Source: Sipunculus nudus | Taxonomy: Eukaryota > Annelida > Sipuncula > Golfingiida > Sipunculidae | Reading direction: 5' to 3' | NCBI GenBank assembly: GCA_026874595.1 | Contig: CM049318.1 | Span: 53,855,250-53,919,249 of the forward strand | Length of the DNA: 64,000 nucleotides | Shown: positions 1-14,066 of the stretch, piece after piece | Layout: each line of letters opens with the position of its first letter | Numbering within the stretch: the first letter of the stretch is position 1 | Position numbers and translations under genes: made by a program | Notes under the pieces: model-generated | What the model was told of the DNA's origin: nothing | The model's input: only the letters and a program-made list of their open reading frames with translations | The model's database searches: none

Positions 1-1079
1 CAGTGGAACTTGCCTGTAGATGCATGTGCCTTGAAAGTTTGAGTATATTAATTAACAAATAATAAAATAATGAAATAAATAAAATTTTATCAATTGCTTG
101 TTTTCCTGTCAGGACAAGTAATAAATTGGCTTTGCTGGTCCTCTGTTGGGAGAGCCACTTAAATGTTAATTTGAGCCCTGAACATATACACCACATGGCC
201 TGCAGTTATGATAACGGCAGGTTAGAGCTGTGTTTGAACTGGTGTTGAAAAGAGCATCTCGGGGAGTAAAAAGAAGATTAGTTTATGCTTAGCATCTGTC
301 TGTTCAGTTCCTTTGTTTATCTGTTACTGAAGGCAGGATAAATCCCGAGTCAGATATATCCAGTTTATAGTAAACGTCTTCAATCAGATTATTCACCAGA
401 CAGTGTCTTATAACCAATACTGCATAATCCAATGTTTGCTCAGTGCTTATATCTGAATATATATATCACAGAAAATGTGGTTTATATTACTTTTCTTTCA
501 TGCTTCATAAGATCACTGGAGAGGTCACTCAGTGCACGATGCGGAGTGTTTTCTCAGGCAGTTTGTTTTACACCTGGTATAACCTGTGCAGTGATTTTGG
601 CTGTATCAGAGGTGTTTAAGTGTACAGAGGTTGTCTGTACTGTTTTTGCCATACACAGATGTGTATCATCACAGGAATTAAATTACAGTTGTACATATAT
701 ATATATCACATGTCGTATTGTACTGTATGGGTTATCTTTGCTGCTTTGTTGTTATCTGCATTGGAATTAGAATAAACGAAAATACCATTTAACACTTGTA
801 CATTATACAGTCTTCTATTGGCAACAGGCCTGAAGATAGAGTGTTATAATAAAAATACAGAAGATAAAAGTACATAAAAACAGTATTAATACAGATGGCT
901 CAGGCTGACTAGGAAAAAATGATTAATACAGATGGGATGGAATCTTGTTTCAGTTAATATAATAGGTTCATATTTGATACAATTAAAGCAGGAAAGTTCC
1001 AGTTTATTATCACATTGAAACCTGAATATATTCCATGTGTCACAACATTCACCATGTGGGTCACCTGGCTGGGGTTATC

Positions 1080-1110
1080 AGCTGAGCAGCATGACCCATG
1101 GGTCACTTGG
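1080..1110 (+). repeat. Solo 3' end of a pearl/Helentron-like element
   Basis: An AGCTGAGC motif, a five-base spacer and the palindrome TGACCCATGGGTCA followed by CTTG match the 3' terminus of the large element ending at about 27036, and a second solo end near 54263-54291. No 5' end is recognisable beside it, so it looks like a truncated or recombined remnant. Confidence 0.55.
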
Positions 1111-3279
1111 TCTCCAGGTTTCACTTACATCGGATGCATGAAGAAATCTGTGTAGTTGTGTGCAAGGTCCCCCGTCTTGCTGGTGGCTGAGTTTTATTAC
1201 AGATCTGCTCAGTGTTTAACATCATTAGGGGTATATAGGGACCTTCACAGATGATTTAAGAATGCTACCAGCAGAGCCAGTTCAGTTGCTAATGAATAAT
1301 TTAGGTCTGCAACAGGAATGATGAGATTAGAGCTCTGTGACTATGGATCATTTAGTTGGCCTCAGGGTTTTAATCTGGTAAAGTTAGTGTTTTTCTGGGT
1401 AACAAGAAACCAATGGTTTTAGCAACTCATACAGGTCAAGGATGCTGTATACCTGTATAATTACTGTAAATTCAATTGAAATTATACAAATATTGTACAT
1501 ATTATAAAATTGTACAAATATTGTAAATTGTACTGATTTTGAAGTTGACAATATGAACAGTAAAAGTATGGTATGGACATACAGCATCATATAATCATAT
1601 AAATATTTTGTAGATATAACATCAGACTAAAAATTAACATGAATTAATATAAACGTGACATCACAATTCAAATTTGACTTAATTTATGAAAAATATAACA
1701 TGAAATATATGATTAACATTAACAGCAGAGACTTAAGTTATTATGAAACTCCGTGTTTATAATTAACTTCTTTGCATTCATATGAACTGTGATGCAATCA
1801 CATTTGGAGGCATAAAACTGATATAATGTGAGTTTATGTAACCTAAATATATGATGTGAAAATCCATATTCCAAGACCTTTTAGTATAAAATTACAAAAC
1901 ATAAAATGTACAATGCAAATTATATCCAGAATTAAGGTGTGATCAAATTTGATGTTTATAAATGCCAAGGCCCATATCCAGATCTAGACCAGTTCCCGAA
2001 ATGATCCAGGTCTTATCTGATTGGGATTAGCTCAAACCTAAATCCTGAAATGGATTTGATTGGACCAGTCATCTGTTGAAATAAACATACTAACTCAGTG
2101 CACAAATCTAATTTTTTATTTGCTGTTACTGTTGATGTGGGTAGGATTTCCATCTGTGAAATGTGAGGGCCCTTATAATTGATTCAATTATCGATTCTTT
2201 GTCTCAAATTTATTTCTTGATTCAAGTCTTATTAAATTAGAAATTTTCAGACTTCTTAAAAAATAAAAGCAAATACCTAATTTAGCAAAATGGATGAAAC
2301 TAAGATTCAGCAAGTGATATAAAAATGCAGTTCTCCCTCTGTTTGTCACCATTTATGTTTCTGTGTGAGCAGAGCTAGTGGTCCACCAAGTAATTCCAGG
2401 GCTCATACAAGATCAGAAGCTTCAGCAATAGCAAACTGCTAACCGGGTAGTCAAATTTGAGAACTCACGGAGGACTTGGGGATGGTACGTGAAAAAGAAT
2501 AATAATAATCGAAAATAATAGATTCAGAGGTTAATAATTGACAATTTTATTGATACATTGCTACATCCCTAGTAGCTTTAGTATTAACGGTAATAGGAAA
2601 GCTTGTGCTTATTGCGTCTGTTACAACTTTCACTGTGCTTTATAATGGTCACAGTTAATAGTAAAGGGAAGGTTTTGGCTCTGGTCCAATGTGTCTGAGT
2701 ACTTCCTTAAAGACTACAAAACCTGGCAGCAGGGATGGTTTTCCTATTACACAAGGTCTTATGGACTTGTACTTTCACCTTATATCAGGCCAGTGCTGTC
2801 GCATTATATTACCCAGCATAGGTTTGTCCCCAGGACACACCCATTATATATAACAGAATAAATCTCCAAACATCATGTCCTTTTCATTATTTGTACCCTA
2901 CATCTCCTCTCCCGTTTCCTACTGAACCATTGTATTTCCTTATATTAGTTTGTCAAAGATATGTGTAAAACATGTTATGTCCTGGAAGGAGATTATGTTT
3001 TTGCATATGTTTGTCTGTGTGTTGTTTTGTCTGTCACTGTCAGGATTATTATAAATCTATTGAACTTATTCTCACAAAACTGCACCAAAGGATTCCTGAA
3101 ATGGCTGATTCCTGAAATGCCCTGAAAATTTCTGTTGCCTTGGTGAAGGTATGCACTGTACTGAGAGCCATTCCTGTTGGAATCATAACATGGGGTTCAT
3201 GGTAACACTGTTATGGTAAAACTATGATGTTTTATCTCTGAGGTTCAAGTTTAAAGGTTTAGCTGACATAATATATGTG

Positions 3280-3453
3280 CAGTAAAACTTCAAAACTAAA
3301 AACCACTATTGGACCTCAATAGAGTACCCACATTTGAGAGTCATCTAAGTGAGGTCTTCAATAAGGAGTGAAAAAGAATTAGGACCCCTAAAAAGTGTTT
3401 GTTGTTTTGGGGTGGGTGTTACACTAAGTTGGTCTTTGGAGGAGGTTTTACTG
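3280..3453. mobile_element. Pogo/Tigger-like miniature TIR element (degenerate)
   Basis: It starts CAGTAAAACTTC and ends GAGGTTTTACTG, followed by TA. The two ends are imperfect inverted repeats of the CAGT(N)GAACCT type seen at 9782, 17431, 17945, 38226 and 56270 in this window. It has no coding capacity. Assignment to pogo rests only on the CAGT...ACTG ends and TA context. Confidence 0.5.
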
Positions 3454-6400
3454 TATTCACAAACCAGCATAATTTCTGGTCTCTATAGACAGACTTGAGC
3501 TTGGAGCTGAGTCAGACAAACCCTCCAGGTGTATTACATCACAGACAGAGGGTTAACCACAGGTTCTTATCTGTGTTATCAGGGTTGTTATCAGCAGAAG
3601 ATGGAGAGGCATCCTTTATCATTCGCCAGGGATATGTTTTTATATAGTACACACTTGCCCTGGTTTTATCACATATTACTGATGTATTACGCTCCTCCCC
3701 AGTGAATACCAAACCAGCTGGTATTACACAGACAAACAGAAATTGTTGTTAAACAGCAAGGATTTCTCAGAATTTCATAACTATTCTTTGACTATTAGTA
3801 TACTGCCTTCCCTACCCCTGTTCTACTTCAGATATACCACCTGAAAATTCCTGCAGTGATACTTCACACAGTAATCCTTCATAAGACAAAACCACACCTT
3901 ACCTAGGCCCGCTTGAGCACACCCCACCTGAACTAAATCCCTGTAGCTTATTGAATGAAGTTCATCTATAACAAAACTCATTTAAACAAACCAAGGCAGG
4001 ACAAAACCTGCTCAGACAAAATGTGCAAAATACTACTGGGGAAGACCACACCTTCACAGGAAAAAAAATTGCCTCAACAAATTCTCCTCAGACATAAGAA
4101 AGCTTCTTTAATTCTTATTATTATATCTTGAATAGCAATGATAATGATATAAACATGGTATGTTTCCTTTGTCTATGGATTTATTATTTTCAAAAAAAAG
4201 AAGCTATGTGCTGTAACATCAGAATAAGTCACTTTTGTTGGGTCTTTACAAAACTTGAACAGTAGAACATGACAATAAATGTACATGGTTGATATAAAGC
4301 GGGCAGTTTTAGATAAATAGAAAATCATAAAATATTACAGTAACTCCTGTAATCCCATGAAGGTTTCATGATCGCATGCACTTATCTAATCTATGTGAGC
4401 AGATGAGTGAAAAAATATGAAAGGTAGACAAAGGAAGGATAGGCTTAAGCAAAGAGCACGCTAGAAATATGGTGGGATCGTGGATGTACCCTCAGCCATT
4501 GAGACCAGCCTGTAAACCATCTTAGATAAGACGGTGATAAATAGAACCAATACTCATAGAAAATGCCTGATTCCGAGATGTTCGGCCTTGAGCTGTGCTG
4601 GTCTGTCTCAAAGGCTAATGGCAAGGGTGGGTCGATAATTCAGGTGTGCACGGCTGCATTGCTGGAGAAACCGGCAATAAAACAGAAAACAGCAGATGGA
4701 AGGGTTGGGATAAGGATATCTGAAACATTTGTCCGAGGTGCATTACACCAGGTGATTTTGGTTCAGGGAACCATTGTCTGGGGTTTACTGGTCCTAAAAA
4801 TCTATAAAATTGTTAATTTCAAAACTGACAATCACTTTTATGTCATCAAATGGACTGTAATACTGGTTATGGGTATTATACAATTGCTTTATTCGCCATG
4901 TGGATTTCAAGATTGTGTAGGGTTTTATCCTGTTTATTGAAGTTAATAATCTGTATTGCCTTATTATATTTCAAGCTTGCTTCTGAACTGTTTCAGAGAA
5001 ATCTTGGGTGTGTATATAACAGTATTATAAAACATAAAAACTGGAAAAATATCATTGAGGAAGTATTATAACCACAGCCTATAGGATTCTCTGAACTGAT
5101 GTTTCACGTTATCTCAAGTGGAAAGATAGTCCCTTTGCTTTTATTGAAAATTTTAGTCCTTTATTCATCATGACTTGAAACACAATGATTTCTTCTGTAA
5201 ATGATTTATGTTGCAGAAATGATTGTGCTGCTATAAAATGATTGTTATTTCTTATTGTGATTTTCATTTCTTTAAATTGTTATTGGTCAGTTATAATAAA
5301 AGAGAATGCAATCTGTTCTTCATAATTTCCTCATCAGCTTTCAGTTTTTAGATCACAGATACCAGTATTTGTTACCTTCATTAGATATCTGTTCATTTGA
5401 AAGGGTCTGTGATGTTTGTGATTTGCAGAAAAGGCTTGTGATTCACTGGATTATCTCTCTGAAAAGCACAAAGCAATGAAATTACTTCAGACTTTGTGCT
5501 TTCAGGTATTTGTCCAGACATGCCCAGAACTATTATCTTTATTATCATTATCTTATCATGATTGATAAAGGTAATGATAAAAAGATCACTGCACCTGCAT
5601 GTAACAATAGATTGTTATATTTAATGTTAATTTACTGATGACATTAAGATTTTTCAAAAAGATTCTTATAACACACTTGAAAGTTTATACCAGAATTTGA
5701 ACACTTCTGCTGAAAAAAGTTAGTAATATTTTATTCAAGCAATATGGGCTTTCACAGTAGGAATTGGCTTTTCCAACTTTTAAAAAGGTAACAAAGGTTT
5801 AACTGGTTTCCTCAATAATTTTGCATCAGAAAAACAAGTGCAAGCATAACTAGAGGGTTTTCAGTAGGGTGCATATGCCTCCTCCAAGGCCAATAATTTA
5901 TGCCCAGGTTAAAGAAAAGTGAACAGGTGTAGGAAACTGCCTGGTGAGTAAGGATCGGGGGTGGAACTGGAGTTCCTTGTCAATCATTGCCACACTCATG
6001 CAAAAAAAAATATGCAACATCTTCCCCTTTTTAGGACGCCAGTTCAAGACACATGACCATTTTGGAACTGTATGAATCTTTTAAAATTTTAATCCACATA
6101 AAATTATTTGACATCCGTAATAAGATTTGTACTGTAAAAAACTATAATTTATACTGTAAAAAATTACCTATGATTTATAATAAAAATTACCTATGATTTT
6201 CTCAAAAATATATCATTTGTGGTTGTGTTGTGTTCCCAGATTGCATCTGCTCCATCCACAGCAGTAAAGTTAAACAATCCCTCAGTGAGAGATAGGGAAC
6301 AAATGTCTGTGTACATAACAGTGTCATGTGCAGCAACATTTAACATCAATATTATAAACATCATGGGTTCTCTTTCAGATACCAGCAGTTAGTGTTGCTC

Positions 6401-7789
6401 CGTGGAATTGATAAAGTTTGAGATTACTCAGGTTTAAAGGATGTAAATATTATTTATATCACCGGTGAACAATATGCCTCATTTACTGATGAGGGGAGTT
6501 GTAATAAGTACATTAGATAAACTGACTTTGTATCCCTGACAAACGATAACTTTGTGAGTCAGTGGCTGGTGCCAGGAATACAGAATCAGTCGTAAATCCT
6601 TTCCGCGGAGTTTGCAGGACTTTGTATCAAAATATGAATATAAGGGCTGCAACGATTTACAGATACATAACAATATATGGTCAGCTATTGTATCAGTACG
6701 GTCAGATATACCTCCATCTATTGACAATAAATGATCATTTACTTAAGCGACATCAGATATTTAAAAATAGTCTCTCAGCACCATTTAAGACACCTATGGT
6801 CAAACGTCATCAGTAAGAACTCTGAAACGAGAATATCAGGCCTTTGAATATCAGCAACTGATTGACGAAATTATTTGGAAATGAATTTTATTTGATTCAG
6901 GGAATATTATTTCATGAAAATAAACGTTTGTGGGTATGAGGAGCAATTGGCTTTGAAATCTAAATTATGATATGTTGCATTCTGTATCGTGTCATGAACA
7001 AAGTATCACGATATGTATCATATTGTGAAATAATGACTCGATACAGCATTAATAATGAATATGCACAAAAGGAGTCATGGTATATGATAGCCCAGCAAAC
7101 AAGTTTCATTTAAATATTTCTTCACGATATATCAAAATATTCTGATATATTTTGAATATCAGCAGAATCCAGCAGTGTATTGCAAAATTGGTGAAGAGAG
7201 GAATAAATAAAATCATTTGGTTGAATTGTGGAATTACTATCAACCTGTAAGCCCTGTTCCTCAGTTTTATACGAACAAAGAAACAACAGCACAAACGTTT
7301 GAATCATATATGGAATTTTGAACGGTTTTTGCCTTTCAGATTGTTTCATGAACTTTCGTTTTTACACCCACTCATGATACATTGAGAAGTGAACCAGGCC
7401 ATTTGATATTTGGTCTACAGAACAACTATAAACAATTTACATAATTTAATCTTTTTTGTATAGCTAGTTTACACACATTTAGATGTCTATCTTATGTTCA
7501 CCAGGGCCTTGTTTTGACTGGCCTTCACCTGTTGAGACATTAAGACGGAATATTGAAGTTTACAGTTTCATGTGAACTGTAGGGTGACTATATATTGTTC
7601 TCAGTAGTATGCACAGGCATAAACTACTTGAGAATACAGTCATCTACATACAGACAATTTAGTTTAGGCTTGTTTAGTCCAAATTTATATAATATCAGGC
7701 CTTTATTTCGTCCATACCGAATCAACTTAATGAGCTAAAAAAAATTTTCTCATAGCCTCTTACATCCATTTTACAAGTACGCTCCCGAG

Positions 7790-8480
7790 GCAGCGGAAAT
7801 CTTGCGCTTCTAAAGAAGCAACTGATTTTCACGCTGCCAGCTTTGACCGTTTATGATATATTTAGACACCAGATGGCGGTTTGTTGTCCACTGAAATAAA
7901 CGTGCGTACGATGTGACAAGCAGCCAATCAGATGCCAATAACAAACACTCAACAGGCATCCTGGCTCCGCCCATTGCCGCGCTTCAAGCGCCATTTGATG
8001 AGTTTCCGGTCGAATTTAAATTGCTCCCTCTGCATTCTCACATCATCAACCGATTCGATTATGACATTATGACTGTGTTAGCGTAGCCATGTATCTGTTG
8101 TCTGCAGAACTGAAACCAGCCAGCGAGGTGTGCACGCAGCCTTTGTTGTTACGTTTCGTTTGAATTACAGCTCACCGGCCGAGCATCCTATGTGCCCAAG
8201 GCCCTAGGCAAACCACGTCAGGGGCAATTCTCTCTGAGCCTGTGGCCTGTTTAGACAGTTACGCTGGGGGATGAGCTGTCACTCAAAAAGAAATGAATAT
8301 GATTAGTTCCGTGTATTCCTCGCTTGGCTTTGTCTTCCAGCACAAAGTTTCATCTGATTGGACAAAAATACAGTGCTCCCCTCTGGTGTTGCAAAGCAGG
8401 ATACGAGGTCATAACAAACAGCGCCTTACGATATAGGAAGTAGCCCTATAGGTAAAGCGCTGTGTAAAGAGCGTATTTTA
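7790..8480 (+). promoter_or_regulatory. CpG-rich patch, candidate alternative promoter and first exon
   Basis: By eye this stretch has far more CG dinucleotides than the surrounding intron and contains a CCAAT-type motif (GCCAATCAG, about 7923) and a GC-box-like GGCTCCGCCC (about 7962). An ATG at 8089 opens 13 codons that end at GAG|GTGTGC (8127/8128), a plausible splice donor in phase 0, the phase required by the exon at 13980. This would give an N-terminus replacing the start of the GTPase-binding domain. The alternative is a CpG-rich transposon core, as at 39.9-40.7 kb; I found no flanking inverted repeats. There is no direct evidence of transcription. Confidence 0.25.
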
Positions 8481-9781
8481 AACGGGGTTTCCTTGCATGG
8501 ACCTTCTTAAAATTTAGTAAATATCTCCACTTGTCCATAGATCGAGATATTTGTTTTTGACATTATTATTTTCCTTATTATTATTCTGCAACATTTACTT
8601 CCAATTTGATTGAGACTCACGCAGGATATACCTAACTATGGTCCAATTAATTTGACCCAGTTTCAGTGACCTTGACCTATTTTTAAGGTCACAGGAGTCA
8701 AAAAGTGCTAGTTTTTTTTCCCTTTTTTATATTCATATTTTTAATGTTGATTTTCTTCTTATCTGTAAAGTGTACAGACAATTTGACCAAAAACCTACTA
8801 TAAAATTTGGTTCCAAACATTCTGTGGGTATTTTTTAGAATTCAATCATGCAGAACCATACATGATAGGTGACTCAGCACTTTTCAGTAAGGATTTATTT
8901 CCAGGTAAAACATTTGACGTAGAAAATTGAATCTTTCTAACATGTGTGATTTACATTGTAGGAGTGCAGTGGAGAGTTTGGTAGCAATATTTTAAATATT
9001 TTTGGAATAATATACAAATTAAGAAAATATGTGGTCAGCACTTTCAGCTCATCCATGAAAACTCAAGAAAGATCAACAAAATTTCATTTGATGTACAGAA
9101 TTTTAATTTATAGATCTTCCCAGACTGTTAGACGTGGGTTAAAAATTAGATCAGTTGGAAAACCAGAGTTGAGGTGAGGGTGGGTGGGGGTATACGTGGA
9201 GATCTGTGACTGTCGTATGACAGTTACAAGAAGTATAGTATGAATTAACACTGCTTTTATTGAACATATGTGACTGAAATCATATTTGACCAATGTATGC
9301 TTACATGTATTTTCAACAGTTGAATCAAGTCTTTTATGCTTTTATTGTGCAGTGACCAAATTTACTTGTCCCAGACAATCAGACAAGCAGTATTGTCAAT
9401 CCCTGTAAATCCAGCAATGATGCCAAAACACAGTACATCCATATGTACAACTGTTGTATCAGTTTACGGATGGGTGTTATCAGCTGATCAACTCTGGTAC
9501 TGTTTATCCTGTGTCTGGGTTATAATTGTTCCTGTATAATAGGATGATTTCTTCATCTGACCTTTGACCTGTAACCTTGACCTGCGTCCTGAATGGCTGC
9601 TTGTTAGTACATTATCTGAACATCTGGCACAGGTGTCCTATCTGATGTTAAAGTTCACTGAAGGCAGATCCAGGAAGCTATTAATACAGTCATCTGTTAT
9701 ATAATAATAAAAAGAGCTGCCTGGTAATTCTGCAAAAAATCTTTTGACAGATTTTTAGAAGATTTAATCTTTATAAATATA

Positions 9782-10028
9782 CCGTGAAACCTGTGTAATA
9801 AGACCATGCATCCATGGGACTGGCCAATGTGGTCATAATTCACAGGTGGCCTTATTAGATAGGTTAGTTATAACCAATGTAAATGCTTGTGGTTCACTCA
9901 TAGGTGGTATTAATAAACATGTGGTCTTATTAGACAGGTCAGTTATAATCAGTGTGAATGTTTTTGATTCACTCAGGGGTGGCCTTAATAGACAGGTCAC
10001 TGGTTGTCATATAAGACAGGTTACACTG
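9782..10028. mobile_element. Pogo-like miniature TIR element with internal tandem repeat
   Basis: The ends CCGTGAAACCTGTG and CAGGTTACACTG are imperfect inverted repeats flanked by TA on both sides. The inside consists of about three tandem units of roughly 70 bp containing GGTGGCCTTA/GGTGGTATTA. It has no coding capacity and belongs to the same family as 17431-17604. Confidence 0.6.
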
Positions 10029-12822
10029 TACGTCATTCAGAGAAATAATCATACATGAAAGATTTCTTATTTGGGTATGTCTACCATCTTGAGCTGATAT
10101 TTCACCAATATTTTATGCTATGAAATACTTTTAATCATGACTAGAAGCATTTTTCTTTCCTTTTTATAGGGACTAGAGATTGAATTTTAGAGTGCCTGGC
10201 TATTTCTTGTGTTCTATAGCTTTTGACAATGTTTTTTCTTAAATTTAATTTAAAACCACTAAAAGTAATTTAGTGAAGCAAAAATAGAGATTATTATGAA
10301 GAAAAATATTGAAAGCAAAGATACTTATGTACCTTTTTCAGCCATTTGTGTCAGTGAAATGAATTGTGTAGGATGAAGTTAAAATAATCCCTGAACTATC
10401 CCTGAAATAAGCAATAACGTTTCTAGGGACAAGTTAATACAGGGCATGACATAGCTTCGTGAGTTAGGCAAGAATTGTTAGAGGTTAAGGGCTGCAGTTC
10501 TATTGTAGCCATTGCCTCAAGATTAAAACAGCCTGTGAAACCTTGATAAATTCTCTGGGATTCATCTGATATCTTAATTACTAGTGTTGTGCTGATTAAT
10601 CGTCTACATGGATGATTTGACGTTTTCTTTCGTAATCAAATAAATTGGTTGCATCTGTGTATAATTTATCACAAATGATTATGTTTGTACTGCAAAGAAG
10701 TTATATTAGGAAAATGCATTCCAATCTTGTGAGAGATATAGGGAAGGGGCACACAAAGTCGCCTACAAGATAAAAATTGTACTTTGTGCAGCAAACATGA
10801 GTTCTGTAATTAGTACCAATTTTAAAATCAGTCATTTGTTTGCCATTGTTACCATTTAAACCAGAAGACACCTCACGATGTGTATGATTGTTTTGTGAGT
10901 AAAGACATCACAGTAATATAAATGGTTAATAAAATAATTTATCATCAGTTGGTATTTAGCTTGCAATAATCGAACAGGATTGTACAACCAATTTCTTCAA
11001 GTATTGATTACAGTTTGTATAATCACCAAAGAATTGATCAGATGTTAAGGAAACCGCTGCTGCAAAAATTGCTGGTGTTACTGATACTCGCACAGCAGGT
11101 TTTGCATCTCAGGTGATAATCTAGATGAAGCTTAACAGTAGAAATGAATTATAAAATAAAAACAAGGAAAACTTGTTTATAGGTCAAATGATGACGCAGT
11201 CAGGTATTACTAACAATTTATAGATTAACCAGAGAATGTGTGCGGTGATTATATAGTATATTTATATATTTTTTATGTAAATGTCATCTAATATGTTTAA
11301 CTGCACTGCTTAGCATCTGGGGTTTTGGGATAATAAACAGTTGGGTCTACCTGTAAATAACATAGGATTAACTCCAGATGTTGTGGTGCAAATAATAGAC
11401 TTACAATTATCTGTGCTAGGTAAGTAACCTAGTAAGATAAAAACTGGAAAATGTGCTGTTTTATATACAGAACTTGGGTGTGTTACATGGAGGGAATTTA
11501 ACATTTAATCATGGGATTAATAATTGATACTGTGTGATACCAGTATTATTTTGAAATAAAATTGTAAAGGTCAAAGGTCAGCTAAGATGAGAATCCTACA
11601 TAGCAATATACCTGTAATCCAGTACATCATTATATAATGGCATTATTGTATCTGTATTGATAGGGGTATAACATTGGACAAGCAGTAACACCTGAAATAT
11701 ATTTTATATATTGGATTGGAAATAAATCTTATGAATGAAATCTTATGTATATTTATGGAAATACTCATAAAAATATGGAAATACAGTTTTCTCTCCATGA
11801 GATATAGTAGTATCTGTCAAGATATTGTTCTGAAACCAGTGCGACGTGCCTATACACAGTAGAAATAAACTTGCACCAGGTACAGTCAGTGGTGCAAAGG
11901 AAACCATAAACATAGTGTCCTACTGTCATAGATCAGGTTGGCAACCAACAGTATAAAATTTTTGTTTTTTTTGCCTTTTTATGACAAGATAATCTTCCTT
12001 GTCAACAGTAAAAGATTGTACAGTATCCTCAGCAAAGTGGTTTGTTTTAGTGAACAGATCCCCTTGGATTTTATTCATAAACACACAGAACCAAAGTATG
12101 TAAAACAGGTGAGAAAGACAGAGCTGTAAACCAGGGTGGTTTCGCTTGGAAGTTTTGTTACGGTATCAGCCAAAATAAACTGATAGACAAAGAAAGAAAA
12201 TACAAATTGTGGCAATTGCTTGGCTATAAGTACCGGTACCTTGAGAAGAAACACAAATGATCTTTTTCTCCAGTGGTGATCGTTTAGATCATACACATGT
12301 CCAATATCCAGGTCTCTCCTGTTCATATGATGGAGAGCCTTAGTTTAGTGTTTTTATATATGCGGATATATATTTTTTAGATGATAGGCATAAAGATATA
12401 TACAAAGTTCTGCTTTATTTGTAAATTTGGAGTAAATCATTGTACTCATTTATAAAGAGGTACCACACACATGCATACACACCCAGGGATTTTGTGTATA
12501 CATGGTACAGTAACATTGGGATTGGCTTTATTAATGTAACTGTACATACATTCAGTGGTTGGTTTGGCTGGCCACCCTGAGTGAACTGGCAGGGTGAGGG
12601 GCAGGGCTGGGTTTATTATGACAGCTGTGGGGGCTGGGTTGGGGCAGATTCCTCTCTAATCCCTCTGTGCCCTCCAGGTCCTGATCTCTCTGTCCTCGCC
12701 AGCCCCCTGTGTAACTTGAGGGACCAGTTTGTATGATTAATCACCTTACTGATGTAATGATGAAGGCCTGGGTCTTATGTGCTGAGTCTTCCAGCAACTG
12801 AAAATGAACATAAAAATATATA

Positions 12823-13225
12823 CTGTGGTTGGCTTTATTTTCACATGGCTGAAATTTTGCAATTTCTTAATTTTAAACATTTTGCAAGGGTTTCATTTTC
12901 ATGATTGCACCAGGACCTATAAAATCTAAGTACAGCAGGATCTGTATTGATTTAAAGTTTAGAAAAAAAATCCTACAAACCTACCTAATTTCTGGTTCAG
13001 TCATTAAATTAGGACTTGGATCACAGTCAATCTGTATCTGTCTGTACGGCTAATGCATGGGCCAGTTTCAAAATCAGGCATAAAATTAGTTACTGATGAG
13101 GTTTTTTTCAGAGGTCATCTTATTTGATGGGGCATCTTATTCATGAGGGTTTCATATTCGCGATTATTTCACATTCGCAAATATCACGAAATTTAAACCC
13201 TCGGGGAATAAAAAGGCAACCACAG
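12823..13225. mobile_element. TIR miniature element, CTGTGGTTG family, copy 1
   Basis: The ends are CTGTGGTTGGC and GCAACCACAG, flanked by TA on both sides, giving an element of about 400 bp. Two further copies of similar size lie at 36819-37251 and 39241-39640; this copy is in the opposite orientation, as judged by the internal 'CCCTCGGGGAATAA' segment. TA duplication suggests the Tc1/mariner superfamily. No coding capacity. Confidence 0.75.
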
Positions 13226-13979
13226 TACCTCTTGTCAGTTTGTTAAGGGTAGAATGTAGCCCATCCAACTGCAGAGAGGAAGATCTAGGTGATCATGTCT
13301 GGATTATTCTTAGCCTGATGCATATAAAACCTCTAATCTAGAATGCTTTATGATAAATAACATATTATTATTATCATATCCTAGGAATCATTCAGTAGAC
13401 AGTGTCAACAACATTCCATAGACCTATCTTTTAAAAAAAATGTTTGTTTCTCAAATTACTCACATGCACCATTACAAGATTTCATGGCTTCTGAAATCCT
13501 GGAATGCAAGGCTGTGCAATATCTGTTTAAAAAGTATAGGAAATGCCAGAAAGTATGTTATTCCTTTATCATTTTAAATGTCTTACAGTATTTTCTTTAT
13601 GTGTCCTTTTTAAGATGCATTCAAAATGTTTATGTTTTTTATATTGCCAGCAAAGAAAAAACCACACCTCATTTTAAATTTATACTTGTTTAATGTCTCA
13701 TCGTTTACCTTCATTTAAATTAAAAGATAGGTCAAAACCAGAAAATTGACAGATTGTTTTGAAAATGTACTGGTATCCTCAAACCTCACTCATTCAATTC
13801 ATTTGCTCTGAAGCCTATGCCTTGTGATATTAATAACTTGTGTCACAGATACACAGTACAGTCAGTCCTGTTTAATTGAATATTGTATTTGTCAACAGAT
13901 TATATTCATTCACAGATACACAGAATTGAAATCATATTAATGCCACCATATTTTAAAATTGAAACATTTTATTTTCCAG

Positions 13980-14066
13980 GAAATGGTCCAGGCCAAACAG
14001 CCACCACATTTCTACTTGAATAAACTACGGACGTACCTGGATCCTACGGCATCCAAAAGCATGCGG
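13980..14066 (+). CDS. FMNL: FMNL exon 1 (visible): end of GTPase-binding domain
   Basis: Twenty-nine codons, phase 0 at both ends, acceptor TTTTCCAG and donor CGG|GTATGT. It encodes [20 protein letters not shown] followed by DPTASKSMR, matching the FMNL segment after the ICDQ motif. The phase-0 start requires an upstream exon ending on a codon boundary. Preceded by at least 14 kb and followed by 8.4 kb of intron. Confidence 0.93.

Larger units (their letters stand above)
1..13979. other. Long intron or 5' region of the formin gene
   Basis: No exon with recognisable protein similarity was found in this 14-kb stretch. I looked specifically for the exon that should precede the first visible one in FMNL proteins (the PPDK...YDN..KKW segment of the GTPase-binding domain) and did not see it. 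The stretch holds AT-rich non-coding DNA, TIR miniature elements (3280-3453, 9782-10028, 12823-13225), a lone 3' end of a pearl-like element near 1080-1110, and a CpG-rich patch at about 7790-8480. Whether it is an intron or lies partly upstream of a start depends on sequence outside the window. Confidence 0.6.

Noticed and set aside
4563-4940. 125-codon + strand open frame in the 5' region
   Set aside because: No recognisable domain, low-complexity composition at its end and no splice context; probably chance.
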